This document shows, piece by piece, positions 1-10,142 of a stretch of DNA of 64,000 nt. Position numbers and translations under genes: made by a program. Position 1 is the first letter of the stretch, and each line of letters opens with the position of its first letter. The DNA comes from Clostridia bacterium UC5.1-1C12 (lineage in GTDB: Bacteria > Bacillota_I > Bacilli_A > Erysipelotrichales > Erysipelotrichaceae). Location: contig BBZX01000006.1 in NCBI GenBank assembly GCA_001305055.1, positions 1 through 64,000 of the forward strand, read 5' to 3'. The notes under the pieces were generated by a model that was not told where the DNA came from, ran no database searches, and saw only the letters and a program-made list of their open reading frames with translations.

Positions 1-172
1 CCTTTTTATGAGAGGGATAAAACGCTTATATTATAAGTTATATGATATTAAAGTTATCAATTATTAGTCATATATCCATATATTAATCATCACATTTCTG
101 CATATGAATTTATCAAACCGCTGACATAGCTGAAAGCTAATATTTATATAAAAACCAAATATATTCGAAACA

Positions 173-231
173 AATAGCCGAATAAAATTATTCCAAATAA
201 CCGAAATAAAATAATCGTAATTAACCGAATT
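173..231 (+). repeat. Short direct repeats upstream of ATPase gene
   Basis: Three copies of an AATARCCGAA-like unit (starting near 173, 196 and 219) lie about 50-110 bp before the ATPase start at 283. A different set of direct repeats lies before the related ATPase at 31885, so an operator role is possible. This is inference from position only. Confidence 0.45.
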
Positions 232-282
232 TGTTTGAATAATAGGCAGAATCCTGATAAACTATAATTAGGAGTTGATACT

Positions 283-1549
283 ATGAATAATTATAAATAC
301 AGGATTACTGACGAACTTATTGAAAAAAAGCTAAAAAGGAAAAGGGGCAGTTCTTATTGAAGGACCTAAGTGGTGTGGTAAAACAACATCAGCTGAACAA
401 TTAGCAAAGAGTATTTTGTATTTAGCAAAACCTGATGAAGTCAAACAAAACTTACTTCTTGCTGATTTAAACCCCAGTCTGTTATTGGAAGGAGAAACTC
501 CAAGACTAATCGATGAATGGCAAGTTGCACCTAAATTATGGGATGCTATACGTTTTGAAGTAGATCACAGAAATATGGAAGGACAATTTATTTTAACTGG
601 TTCTGCTGTTCCTGCTAATCAAGAGGAAATATTACACACTGGGACAGGCAGATTTGCTTGGATATTAATGCGGCCAATGAGTTTGTTTGAATCTGGAGAA
701 TCAAACGGCTCTGTAAGTTTGAAATCTTTACTTGACCATCCTCAGCAGATTGTAGGAATGAATTTGTTGGACATAAATAAAATTGCCTTTCTAGTATGCA
801 GAGGTGGCTGGCCACGAGCTACGTTCCTTGAAGACGAGATAGCTCTTGAGCAAGCATATGATTATTATGATGCCATTGTCAAGTCAGATATCTCAAGAGT
901 TGATGGTGTTAAAAGAGATTCCGAACGTGTTAAACATCTAATGAGAGCATATGCCAGGAATCAAGGTCAATCTGTCTCTTATGAAAAACTAAAACAGGAT
1001 ATGATAGCAAATGATAATGATAGCTTAGATAGTGACACAATTCTATCCTATGTCAGAGCTTTAAAAAAAATATTTGTTATTGATGAAACACCTGCTTGGA
1101 ATCCCAACCTACGTTCAAAGGCTGCTATAAGGATGTCTGATATTCGCTACTTTATTGACCCTTCTATAGGTGTTGCAGCTTTAGGAGTAGGCCCTAATGA
1201 TTTAATTAAAGATCTAAATACATTTGGCTTTCTATTTGAATCGTTGTGCATGCGTGACTTAAAAGTATATGCTCAGTCTTTGAATGGGAATGTTTATCAT
1301 TATCGAGATAATACTGGACTAGAATGTGATGCGGTAATTCATTTAAGAAATGGATCCTATGGATTAATCGAAATAAAACTTGGTGGAGATAGTTTGATTG
1401 AGGAAGGGGTTGCTTCGTTAATCAAACTAAGAAATAATATTGATTCAACCAAAATGAATAAACCATCATTTATGATGGTTTTGATAGGAATTGGCAAATA
1501 TGCTTACCAACGTGAAGATGGTGTATATGTGGTCCAATTGGATGTTTAA
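283..1549 (+). CDS. AAA ATPase with DUF4143-type C-terminal domain (frameshifted), ATPase-1
   Basis: About 420 residues once one frame break is repaired. ATG at 283 follows GGAG with 8-nt spacing. The N-terminus runs into a stop after about 26 codons because of one extra base in the A4G4 run at 340-348. The next frame continues with Walker A (GPKWCGKT, around 365-388), then ETPRLIDEWQ (Walker B region) and a C-terminal ECDAVIH...IEIK pattern typical of the PD-(D/E)XK-like DUF4143 domain. It is clearly related to the ATPase at 31885 along its whole length, and more distantly to the one at 6005. The family is widespread and poorly understood; no substrate can be named. The gene sits at the left edge of the surface-protein array and is read toward it. 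The break is probably a sequencing error, since the reading frame is otherwise open. Confidence 0.85.
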
Positions 1550-1625
1550 GAAATTAGTGAAGGATAGTAATTTGGATGATGTCTTAGTTTAGTCAAAGAT
1601 AATCAAGGTATAAACGCTTTTTAAG

Positions 1626-1648
1626 AAGGTTCATAACGAACCTTTTAA
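1626..1648 (+). terminator. Rho-independent terminator after ATPase-1
   Basis: AAGGTTC (1626-1632) and GAACCTT (1638-1644) form a 7-bp stem with a 5-nt loop, followed by T residues, 77 bp after the ATPase stop. Confidence 0.7.
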
Positions 1649-1667
1649 TGAAACAACAAAACTACTT

Positions 1668-1697
1668 AAAGGAGATTCACAGAGGGCCTCCTTTTTT
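1668..1697 (+). terminator. Array-type terminator hairpin
   Basis: AAAGGAG (1668-1674) pairs with CTCCTTT (1688-1694), with a T run after it. Its left part, ACTTAAAGGAGATTC, matches the terminator directly after surface gene S1 (3724-3752). It may therefore be a relic of a lost type A surface gene or a transferred 3' end. Confidence 0.6.
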
Positions 1698-1778
1698 CAT
1701 GTATCAGAGTGATTAAGCATAATAAACAATCATTGAAAATTATCCGGCTGATGACACATAGTAAAGGAAATAACAAGA

Positions 1779-1790
1779 GGTATATGCCTA
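1779..1790 (+). promoter_or_regulatory. Upstream element GGTATATGCCTA of S1
   Basis: Near-palindromic element ending 148 bp before the S1 start codon. The same element lies at 147-148 bp in front of S3, S5, S6, S7, S8 and S9 and at 137 bp in front of S2. A -10-like TAGATA follows immediately. Confidence 0.6.
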
Positions 1791-1857
1791 GATAAAGAAT
1801 CTATGCCTGCAATTTCTCCCCTCATATAAAGAAAAATGAATATCCCATTGTAAGGAT

Positions 1858-1937
1858 GCACAAACAATAGACATAAAAGTGTCCTAAAATAAGTTAATTC
1901 CAATAGGGAAAGAGAAAGAGAGAGGAGATTTATTTAT
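1858..1937 (+). repeat. 80-bp conserved 5' block of S1
   Basis: The block begins GCACAAACAATAG and ends at the start codon; all ten array genes carry it at exactly 80 bp. It contains the dyad TAGACA-N6-TGTCCTA (offset 11-29), a purine-rich stretch (offset 47-70) and the Shine-Dalgarno GAGAGGAG 10 nt before ATG. The dyad spacer here is the AAAAGTG variant. Confidence 0.9.
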
Positions 1938-3701
1938 ATGAATAAATATTCAAGTAAGGCCGTTAAGACTGCTGCTACTGTTGGCATGTCTTTGGCTATG
2001 GTTTTGAGTAATGCTGCTCCTGTATTAGCTGTAGATTCAGCTAAAGGTGTAGTTGAAACTGTTATCGATCAAAAAGATAAAGTAGAAGATTTATTGGATT
2101 TATTAGGTGATGCTAAAAACATCGCTGCTGATGACGAAGTTGGCGGTGCAAAAGAATTATTCGGAGTTGCTGATGAAGTAGAATTCAAGGATATTTTCAC
2201 TCAAACAATTGATACAGTTGATGTTAAAACAATATTAGAAAATGCGTATAAATATGCGTCAGTTGCAGGTTATACTGATGAACAAAAAGACATTCTAGAA
2301 TACTTGGTTGGTACTAAGATTGATGGAACTGTTAAAACAGCGGTTGAACATGCAGCTGATTTATTAACAACTTTAACTGATTTAGAAGCATATACTGCAC
2401 CAGTTGATACTGATGATGTTAAATTATACAATAAAGTGAAAGATTTATTAGACTTTAAAGGAAATATTGCACTAAAAGGTGACGCTAATAAAGATAATGC
2501 AGATAATTTAGAAAAAATCGAAGATTTATTTGCTGATTTGAAATCTGATGTTGAAGACTATAAAGAAGATACAGTAGAAAGCGATGCTAAAAAGTTTGCA
2601 AAAGCATTAGCTGCAGAAAATGTAGCTGGTAAGACTGTTGAGGCTTTAGTCGATGACGAAGTGGCAATTCCTTATACTAGCCTTTCTACACTTAAAGCAT
2701 TCATCACAAAAGTTACTAAGGATTCTTATAAATTAGTAGATATTAAATATGGTGATGTTAAAAATGAAGGTGTAGTTGCTGATTACATCGAAGGATTAGA
2801 AACAATCGCTTCTGAGATGCAAGATGTGAAAGATCTTCTGAATGATACTAAGTCAGAAAAGAAGGAATTTGACAAGTTGGATGAAAAACTTAGCGATTTA
2901 GCTGATGTTATTAAAACAGATGCAAAAGATAGTGAATTAGATGCTATTGATGATGCTATTGCAGCTTTCCGTGCTAGTGACGTAAAAGCATTAAAAGAAT
3001 ATGTTGAAACAGTTGTGAATGAATTCTGGACAGTGACTACAGAGCAACGTACAAGCGGAAGTTATAGAGTTAAAGAAGTTGACGCTGGATTAGGTCGATA
3101 CTATGCATTTAAAACAGTTGCTGAAAATGATTTATACAAGTTAATGACAACTTTAGTTGATTCTGATGAAGAAGATACTTATTATGATCTTTTAGTAGCT
3201 GATGCAGCTTCAACTGATGAATTATTAAAAGCTGTTACTACAGATATTGAAGGAATCACTTTAAATTCCACAATGACTAACAAGCAGGCTGCTAAGATTG
3301 TTGCTGCTAAAAAAGCTTTATCAAAATTAGATGCAAATGGAAAAGCAATCTATAATTCTTTAAAGAGAAGTGAAAAAGCTGATGTAGATGCTAATCGTGA
3401 CTTGATTGAAGCATTATACATTAAAATGATTCTGAATGGTGATATTACTCAATCTGGCTGGGTAGACAAAGGCAACGGCGAATGGGATTACATCGCTGAA
3501 GACGGTTCTAGACCAACTAAATGGGTAGCTTCTGGTGCTAATTGGTACTATGTAAAGAACGGTACAATGTTACGTAACTCTTGGATCGCTTCTGATGCTC
3601 AGGGTACTAGATGGTACTATGTAGACGGTAACGGTGTGATGGTTTCTAATACTACTGTTAACGGTTATACATTCAACTCTTACGGAGTTTGGGTTAAATA
3701 G
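1938..3701 (+). CDS. Surface protein S1, type A tail, intact
   Basis: 587 residues, one of only two intact members of the ten-gene family. Residues 1-32 are a Sec signal peptide (MNKYSSKAVKTAATVGMS..., cleavage after VLA). The middle is acidic, Lys/Asp/Glu-rich and helical-looking, with no cysteine, and contains the type A signature SGSYRVKEV...GRYY. Residues about 507-587 hold three aromatic cell-wall-binding repeats of the choline-binding-like kind (WVASGANWYYVKNG, TRWYYVDGNG), ending in NSYGVWVK. The protein should be exported and held on the wall non-covalently; no LPXTG motif is present. It is closest to S9 and pairs tail to tail with S2. The ligand or host target is unknown. Confidence 0.88.
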   Translation: MNKYSSKAVKTAATVGMSLAMVLSNAAPVLAVDSAKGVVETVIDQKDKVEDLLDLLGDAKNIAADDEVGGAKELFGVADEVEFKDIFTQTIDTVDVKTILENAYKYASVAGYTDEQKDILEYLVGTKIDGTVKTAVEHAADLLTTLTDLEAYTAPVDTDDVKLYNKVKDLLDFKGNIALKGDANKDNADNLEKIEDLFADLKSDVEDYKEDTVESDAKKFAKALAAENVAGKTVEALVDDEVAIPYTSLSTLKAFITKVTKDSYKLVDIKYGDVKNEGVVADYIEGLETIASEMQDVKDLLNDTKSEKKEFDKLDEKLSDLADVIKTDAKDSELDAIDDAIAAFRASDVKALKEYVETVVNEFWTVTTEQRTSGSYRVKEVDAGLGRYYAFKTVAENDLYKLMTTLVDSDEEDTYYDLLVADAASTDELLKAVTTDIEGITLNSTMTNKQAAKIVAAKKALSKLDANGKAIYNSLKRSEKADVDANRDLIEALYIKMILNGDITQSGWVDKGNGEWDYIAEDGSRPTKWVASGANWYYVKNGTMLRNSWIASDAQGTRWYYVDGNGVMVSNTTVNGYTFNSYGVWVK

Positions 3702-3723
3702 TTAACTAAAACAAATAACACTT

Positions 3724-3788
3724 AAAGGAGATTCTTGATGGATCTCCTTTTTACATGTAAAAAAGAGATGCACATCTCTGTACATCTC
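3724..3788. terminator. Bidirectional terminator between S1 and S2
   Basis: GGAGAT...ATCTCC plus a T run ends S1. On the other strand GAGATG...CATCTC plus a T run ends S2. The two T runs meet in the perfect 16-bp palindrome TTTTTACATGTAAAAA (3748-3763). Confidence 0.8.
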
Positions 3789-3814
3789 AATTAAGTTATT
3801 AGATTGATTTACAA

Positions 3815-5698
3815 TTAACCGTTGTAAGAAGGGCTCATGTAAACGCCGTAAGAATTGATCCAGCAGCCATCTACAGATTGGTTAGTAACCATCTTACCAG
3901 CATTGTCTAAGTAGTACCAACGACCGCCGTCAGTAGCTAACCAAGTATTTCTCAGCATCTTACCGTCTTTGATCATATACCAGTCAGAACCAGAAGCAAC
4001 CCATTTGTAAGCAGCAGGAGTACCATCTTCATTATTGTAACCCCAGTTACCATTACCCATTGAATACCAACCAGCAACATTTGTTACGCCTAAGTTGTCA
4101 AATGCTTCACGTAAGTTAGTAATTTTAGTTTCAATTCTTCTTAAGTCTTTCTTTTGTTCTTTAGTTAAATTAGCTGCGTACTTTCCGTCTTTCATTTCAT
4201 AATACGCATCTTCTGCAGCTTCTAAAGTTTTCTTGTCAGTTGTTTTAATATTTGCAGGTGTGATTTTTTCTATATCTGTAGTTACAGCATCCCAAGCTTC
4301 AACAAAATCAGCTAAATGATTCAGAACAACATCGATACCAAATGTACCTTCTTTTGTATCAACTAATTTTAATAAATAGTCATCAGTAGCACCAAAGTCT
4401 AAACCTACAGTTGAAGACCCTGTGAAACCATCAACCCAACCAGATTTATCTACATAATAATTTCCGACTTTTTTAGTTTCAAAATTTAAATACTTCGTCT
4501 AATACATCTTCTTTTAGTGCTTTTAATACATCATACTGATCAGCAGTTAATGTTTTAGCTAATTCTGTAGCTTTTTTCTTATCTGTATCAGACTTTGCAT
4601 CTGGTGTAAATCCCTTAAATGTTGTTCTTAAAGTTTCCTTTTCACCATCATTAGCTCTTTCGACTTTGGTTGAAGTAAATGCTTTGTAAGAGTCAGACTT
4701 TAATACATCTTTCAAATCAGTAATATTACCTAATAAGTCATTATATTGATCAATGATATCTTGTACAGATGATTCATTTTTTACACGATAGTAATTTGGG
4801 GCATCCTTGATTGCCTCGATACGGGCTTTTATTGCAGTTTTATTTGCTCTATCAACTACAAATAATTTCTCTGCAGCTAAACCTAACTCAGCTTTAAATT
4901 TTGTTTCATCAGCTGTGGAGAATTTTAAAGCATCTCCTTTATCACCAGTTAAGTCTTGCTCTAAAACAGTAGTCCAAGCTGCCACAAAGACATCTGTTAC
5001 TTTTCATCAGATACAACGTAATCAGCTGTTCTATCTTCTAAAGCGTTATACACTTTATCAAATCGATTTGTCAAAACATCATCTAAACGATCATAATCAC
5101 CGTCTTCAATCCATTTTTGCATCTTTTCAAATGCTTTAACTGCGTCAGAAGCTACAGCAGGTTTATCTTTTAAATTAGCTTTAGACCAACTTGTATCACC
5201 ACTTGCATCAAGCTGTTTCATGTAGTAATTAATCAAGCCACCAGTCTCTGCCAGTGTTTTCATTTCATCAGCATCACCTGTTTTAGTAAAGTAGTCAGTT
5301 GAGAACATACCTTTAGAATCTTCAGTTTCTAATTGATCAGCAGCAATTTTATTAGTTACAGTTATCCATTTTCTGAAAGTAGTATAATCGGATCCAGTTA
5401 AGTATCTTTCAAGACCTTCCTTGTTTAAAATGATTGCAGAAATAATTTTAGTATTTTTTACGGAATCAATTGTTGCTTCACTCTCAACATTTAACGCATC
5501 CAAACCAATTTCATTGATCGCTTCAGATAAATCAAAAAAGATTGTTTTACATTTTGCATCTGTATTTGCTTGATCTGTACAAACAGCTGTTAAATCTGAA
5601 CCTGCAGCTAACACAGGAGCAACATTGCTCAAAACCATAGCCAAAGACATACCAACGGTAGCAGCAGTCTTAACAGCCTTACTTGAATATTTATTCAT
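3815..5698 (-). CDS. Surface protein S2, type B tail (two frameshifts)
   Basis: About 627 residues when repaired. It has the shared signal peptide (cleavage after VLA). A Cys pair follows soon after (VCTDQANTDAKC), then a helical body with the type B signature ETKKVGNYYVDKS. The tail GWYSMGNGNWGYNN...GCWINSYGVYMSPSYNG is wall-binding. Frame breaks: one base missing in the A run at 5001-5004 (within SDE-VTDVFVAAW) and one extra at 4481-4484. Both are homopolymer changes and the frame between them is open. The body is very like that of S5, which lies on the opposite strand in another pair. It is read convergently with S1. Confidence 0.82.
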
Positions 5699-5778
5699 AT
5701 AAATAAATCTCCTCTCTCTTTCTCTTTCCCTATTGGAATTAACTTATTTTAGGACACTCTTATGTCTATTGTTTGTGC
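5699..5778 (-). repeat. 80-bp conserved 5' block of S2
   Basis: Same 80-bp block as at the other nine genes, in inverted orientation relative to the S1 block. The dyad spacer variant is AAGAGTG. Confidence 0.9.
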
Positions 5779-5834
5779 ATCCTTCAAATGCATTTCAAAT
5801 AAGTAACTGTTCATAGACTTTTCATATTTGTTTC

Positions 5835-5846
5835 TAGGCATATAAC
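5835..5846 (-). promoter_or_regulatory. Upstream element GTTATATGCCTA of S2
   Basis: On the minus strand the element reads GTTATATGCCTA. It lies 137 bp from the start codon, 10 bp less than at the other genes, which is close to one helical turn. A -10-like TAGAAA follows. Confidence 0.55.
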
Positions 5847-5951
5847 TTTATATAATCATTACTTTTGATGGTCATAAAATAATATAATGGTGTACTTAAT
5901 GATGATTTTATATATTATTCGTGATTAATAATATTATTTTATTCATATTAA

Positions 5952-5982
5952 TTGCATTAATATCTATTAAATGTGGTATAAT
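5952..5982 (+). promoter_or_regulatory. Candidate promoter of ATPase-2
   Basis: TTGCAT (5952-5957) and TATAAT (5977-5982) with a long 19-bp spacer. GAGGTGG (5992-5998) is the ribosome binding site for ATG 6005. Confidence 0.5.
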
Positions 5983-6004
5983 GTATTTAAAGAGGTGGTG
6001 TATT

Positions 6005-7300
6005 ATGTATAGAAAAATCATGGATGAACTGATCGTATGGAAAAATAGTCCTTATCGTAAACCATTAATCCTGCAAGGTGCTCGGCAAACTGGTAAAACT
6101 TATACCATGTTAGAATTAGGCAGAGAACATTATGAAAATGTTGCGTATTTCAATTTTGAAAGTGATTCTTCATTAAACAATACGTTTGATGAAAATATCA
6201 AACCGGATTACTTGATACCTATCCTTTCACGAATAAGTAAGCAAACAATCATTAAAGAAAAAACATTGATTATCTTTGATGAGATTCAATTATGTGAAAG
6301 AGCTTTAACCTCTCTAAAATATTTCTATGAAGAAGCATCAGAATATCATATTATAGCTGCTGGCAGCCTTCTCGGTGTAGCTGTCAATAGATCTCAGTTC
6401 TCATTTCCTGTAGGTAAAGTAGATATCAAGACGATGCATCCTTTGGATTACAAAGAGTTTTTGTTAGCATTAGAAGAAATAGATCTTGTGAAGCAGATTC
6501 AGAACTGCTTTGACTCTGATACTCCGATGCCTGATGTACTTCATAAAGAAGCAATGAATCTGTATAGAAAATATCTGGTCGTAGGAGGTATGCCTGAAAT
6601 TGTGAACAAATTCATAGAAACAAATGATTACTTGTTAGTACGGCATTTACAATCTATGATATTAGCAAGTTATCTAAATGATATGAGTAAATATAATACA
6701 AACAATGAAATTAAGAAAACACGTCAAGTATACGATAACATCACAGTGCAATTATCAAGAACGAATACTCGTTTTCAATATAAGCTTTTAAAAAAAGGCG
6801 GACGAGCTTCTGAATTTGAAAATGCGATCGAATGGCTTAATCTGTCTGGTATTGTCAACAGGATCTATAGAGCAGATAAAATTATGAAACCTTTAGAAAA
6901 CTATAAAGACATAGATGCATTCAAAATATATGTATCAGATGTTGGATTACTCTGTGCAAAAAAGGATATCTTGGCTGAAGATATTTTATATATGAATGAT
7001 GAGCTAAACAATTTTAAAGGAGGAATGACCGAAAATTATGTATGCAATCAATTAACATTTAATAGTTATACAAGTTATTATTGGGAATCAGAAAGAAGCG
7101 CAGAAATAGATTTTATCATTCAGCGAGAAGGAGAGATAATCCCTATAGAAGTAAAAGCAGCGGAAAACGCAAAGGCAAAGAGTTTAAAGGTATATATGAA
7201 TATGTATAAACCTTCATATGCAATAAAAATCACAGGGAAGAATTTTGGCTTTGAAAATAATCAAAAAACGATACCTTTATATGCAACATTTTGTATTTAA
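6005..7300 (+). CDS. AAA ATPase with DUF4143-type C-terminal domain, ATPase-2
   Basis: 431 residues and intact. The start at 6005 is chosen over an upstream in-frame ATG because GAGGTGG lies 6 nt before it and the upstream stretch would be an unlikely hydrophobic leader. Walker A is GARQTGKT (residues about 24-31) and Walker B is LIIFDEIQ. The C-terminus has AEIDFIIQREGEIIPIEVKA, the D...ExK pattern of the DUF4143 nuclease-like domain. It is only distantly related to ATPase-1 and ATPase-3. It fills the gap between surface pairs 1 and 2. The family is common in host-associated bacteria; its role is unknown. Confidence 0.88.
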   Translation: MYRKIMDELIVWKNSPYRKPLILQGARQTGKTYTMLELGREHYENVAYFNFESDSSLNNTFDENIKPDYLIPILSRISKQTIIKEKTLIIFDEIQLCERALTSLKYFYEEASEYHIIAAGSLLGVAVNRSQFSFPVGKVDIKTMHPLDYKEFLLALEEIDLVKQIQNCFDSDTPMPDVLHKEAMNLYRKYLVVGGMPEIVNKFIETNDYLLVRHLQSMILASYLNDMSKYNTNNEIKKTRQVYDNITVQLSRTNTRFQYKLLKKGGRASEFENAIEWLNLSGIVNRIYRADKIMKPLENYKDIDAFKIYVSDVGLLCAKKDILAEDILYMNDELNNFKGGMTENYVCNQLTFNSYTSYYWESERSAEIDFIIQREGEIIPIEVKAAENAKAKSLKVYMNMYKPSYAIKITGKNFGFENNQKTIPLYATFCI

Positions 7301-7340
7301 TATCAATAGATCAATTAAAAAATATCAGTAAAGAATAAGT

Positions 7341-7373
7341 AAAAAAGGAGGTTCTAATATGGATCTCCTTTTT
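7341..7373 (+). terminator. Terminator after ATPase-2, array-like
   Basis: AAAAAGGAG (7342-7350) pairs perfectly with CTCCTTTTT (7365-7373). The loop ends in TATGGAT and the whole resembles the S1 terminator, so cargo and surface genes seem to have exchanged 3' ends. Confidence 0.75.
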
Positions 7374-7439
7374 GATTATAACAGTAAAAATAGAATAAAA
7401 TATGAAACTTGTAACAAATCTAGGAACTTAATAAATATA

Positions 7440-7451
7440 GGTATATGCCTA
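7440..7451 (+). promoter_or_regulatory. Upstream element GGTATATGCCTA of S3
   Basis: Ends 147 bp before the S3 start and is identical to the S1 and S5 copies. It is followed by AATAGG. Confidence 0.6.
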
Positions 7452-7517
7452 AATAGGAAGCCATTAAATCTCATATCTCTCCAGATCAAAGGCTCAGCAT
7501 TAAATCATTGTAAGGAT

Positions 7518-7597
7518 GCACAAACAATAGACATAAAAGTGTCCTAAAATAAGTTAATTCCAATAGGGAAAGAGAAAGAGAGAGGAGATTTATTTAT
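7518..7597 (+). repeat. 80-bp conserved 5' block of S3
   Basis: Same block as at S1, including the preceding TTGTAAGGAT that only S1 and S3 share. The dyad spacer variant is AAAAGTG. Confidence 0.9.
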
Positions 7598-9996
7598 ATG
7601 AATAAATATTCAAGTAAGGCCGTTAAGACTGCTGCTACCGTTGGTATGTCTTTGGCTATGGTTTTGAGTGCTGTACCTGCTGTTGGCAATGTTACTATTG
7701 CTCAAGCAGCTGTGGTTTGTACTACTAAAAAAGTTATACAAATGGTACAATTTATGCTTCTAAAACAATTGAAGGAGCAAAAACTATTGCAGAGGTAAAA
7801 GCAGAAGTAAAAAACACACTAGCTTTACTGCCTAATACAAAAGAGGTTCAAGTAGGTTCTAGTACGGTAGAATATTATCTTGGTTATCATTATGATGGAA
7901 ATGCAACTATTTACAAAGTATCAGAAGGAACAACGAATGTAGATAGTGCCACAGGCAAAGTAACTTATGGTTATTATGCAAGTGATTCCGCAAATATTGT
8001 AGGTTATCCAGCAATTGTCAAAGATGCTCCGTTAGCAGGATCTGAAAAAACTATAGAATCACGTGATAAAACTAAAATTGGTGCCGATATTAATGCCTAT
8101 GTAGTAAGTATTATTGGTGGCAGTGGCTGGTCTGGTGATGCTGCGGTAACTGGCACTGTAAATATTACTACGCAAAATGGAGCTGCTGATACTGGAGATG
8201 TAGAAGCTGCATACAGTATTGATGGAGCTGCCGACGTTAAATCAAAAAATCCTGTAGGTGATACAAATCTTGACAGTGCGGAAAATGTAGTTGTAAAAAT
8301 CATAGCTACTGCATCATTTGATGATTATTCAAATTGTGCTGAACAGGGTACAGGTTTAGGAATCACAGACAGATACACAGCAAAGAACGTATACAACGAA
8401 ATCGTATCTGCATTTGATAAAGCTTCTTTGACTTTCGAAAATGTTAAGCCGGGCGATGAAGTTGAATTCACTAAGACAAATACTGCTGCTTTAGGTAAAA
8501 TGGCGATCTTATCTTCAGATAAAAAATTAAATGCTGATTTTAAAGCAGTTCTTAAAGAATTAGCTCGCTACTTAGACAATACTACAGATGAAGGTAAAGC
8601 CGTTGAACGTCTATTGGATATGGATACTGCTATGAACGACATGTTCAAAGCTGACGGAAACTTAGCTAAAGCTGAAAAGTATGATGAGGATACTGAATTC
8701 AAAACAACTTCTGCTTATGCAACTGCAGCCGATCTGTTAGAAGACTTCAATGATTTCGATACTTATTTAACGAACCTGAAGGATGCTGACTATGACAGAG
8801 TTACTGAAGCTAAATCTGTATTAGAAGACTTAGTGAATAATTATGTTGCTGAAAACGATGGAGACTTATTAGATACTTATCTGACTAACCTGGATAAATT
8901 CTATGAAGCTTTCGTTGATAAGAATGGTGATGCCGGTATCACTAAAGCTCAGGTCGATACTGCAATCAAGAACATCAAAAACGGTACTACTTTTAAAGAT
9001 GTAAAGGGGAAAGATGTAACGATCGAAAAATCTGATTATACTACATTCAAAGAAAATTCTGGTGTAGAAGAATACATGACCAAGTTTGAAGATATGTATG
9101 ATGCTATCGAAGAAGTGAAAGATGCAGTAGCTAAATCAAATGAAGCATATAAAGACTTGATCAAAGGAGATACTTCAGTTAAGGATTTCCTGACTAACAA
9201 AGACAGTGATAGAAAATTGACAGCTGGCAAAGAATTCAGTTCTATCAAATCTAATTTGACTGTTGAAGAATATAAGATCTTAAAAGCATACAAAGAAGAA
9301 GTCTTAGATGCTGTATTGACGCTTGAAACAAAACAAGTAGGCAACAGCTATGTCAACAAATCAGAAAAATCAATCTATGCAACAACAGCACAATTGAATA
9401 CTGTATTAAACAATATCGGAAATGGTACTGATTTAGACAAAGGTGTATTCACTAAGTTAGATAAAGAAAAAGGTGAATTCAACTGGGATAAATTAGTAGC
9501 TCACATGGAAAAAGTAGAAGCTAGCTTAGAAGCAGTAACTACTGCCATCGAGAAATTAGATTCAATCTCATTAACAGCCAATGATCGTGCCGCAATCTTG
9601 GCAGCAGATGATGCAGTATACTTCCTGACAGATGATGGTGCAGATAACTTAACTTCAGCTCAAGCAAGAACTGTAAAAAACGCAGATCGTAAAGTAGCTG
9701 AATTGATGGAAGCATACCGTATGAAGTTTGGTTCAATCAATGCAGAAGTAAATGGCTGGGTAAACAAAGGCAACGGTGACTGGGCATACTATGAAAATGG
9801 TAACGCAGTAACTAAATGGGTAGCTTCAGGTTCTGACTGGTATTATGTAAGAGGAGGCGTTATGTTACGTAACTCTTGGATTGCCTCAGATTCACAAGGA
9901 ACTAAGTGGTACTATGTAGATGATGCAGGTAAAATGGTATCAAATACAACAGTTAACGGTTATACATTCAACTCATATGGAGTATGGGTTAAATAA
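7598..9996 (+). CDS. Surface protein S3, mosaic with type A tail (one frameshift)
   Basis: The longest family member, about 800 residues when repaired. The signal peptide has the longer ending AVPAVGN...AQA shared with S6. One base is missing in the A6 run at 7727-7732; after it the frame is open to the end. Residues about 45-270 are a Gly/Thr/Val-rich stretch with two Cys and no counterpart in the other nine proteins. The following body resembles type B proteins (EEYKILKAYKEEVLDAV...ETKQVGNSYVNKS). The last 80 residues are a type A tail (GYTFNSYGVWVK) with its own variant GNGDWAYYENGN. It therefore looks like a chimera. It pairs tail to tail with S4. Confidence 0.82.
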
Positions 9997-10042
9997 TCGA
10001 AAAAGAATAGAATAATAAAGAATTTAATTACCAATCCCCAGA

Positions 10043-10116
10043 AGAGGTGTTACGGAAAGTAGCACCTCTTTTAAATGTACGTACATGAAAAAGAGATGCA
10101 CATCTCTGTACATCTC
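10043..10116. terminator. Bidirectional terminator between S3 and S4
   Basis: AGAGGTG (10043-10049) and CACCTCT (10063-10069) with a T run end S3; this hairpin differs from those of other type A genes. GAGATG...CATCTC (10093-10116) ends S4 on the other strand. The centre is the palindrome ATGTACGTACAT (10075-10086). Confidence 0.8.
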
Positions 10117-10142
10117 AATTAAGTAATTAGATTGATTTACAA

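Noticed and set aside
263..268. TATAAT as -10 box of ATPase-1
   Set aside because: It lies directly before the ribosome binding site, so a transcript starting there would lack it; no -35 box at the right distance.
1885..1890. TAAAAT in the 80-bp block as the array promoter -10
   Set aside because: No acceptable -35 box 16-18 bp upstream; cannot be excluded but not supported.
4807..5139. Open frames antisense to surface genes (here and at 8097-8303, 9036-9344, 10573-10764, 22699-22932, 33457-33666)
   Set aside because: Shadows of codon bias on the coding strand; low-complexity Ser/Ala/Thr products without ribosome sites.
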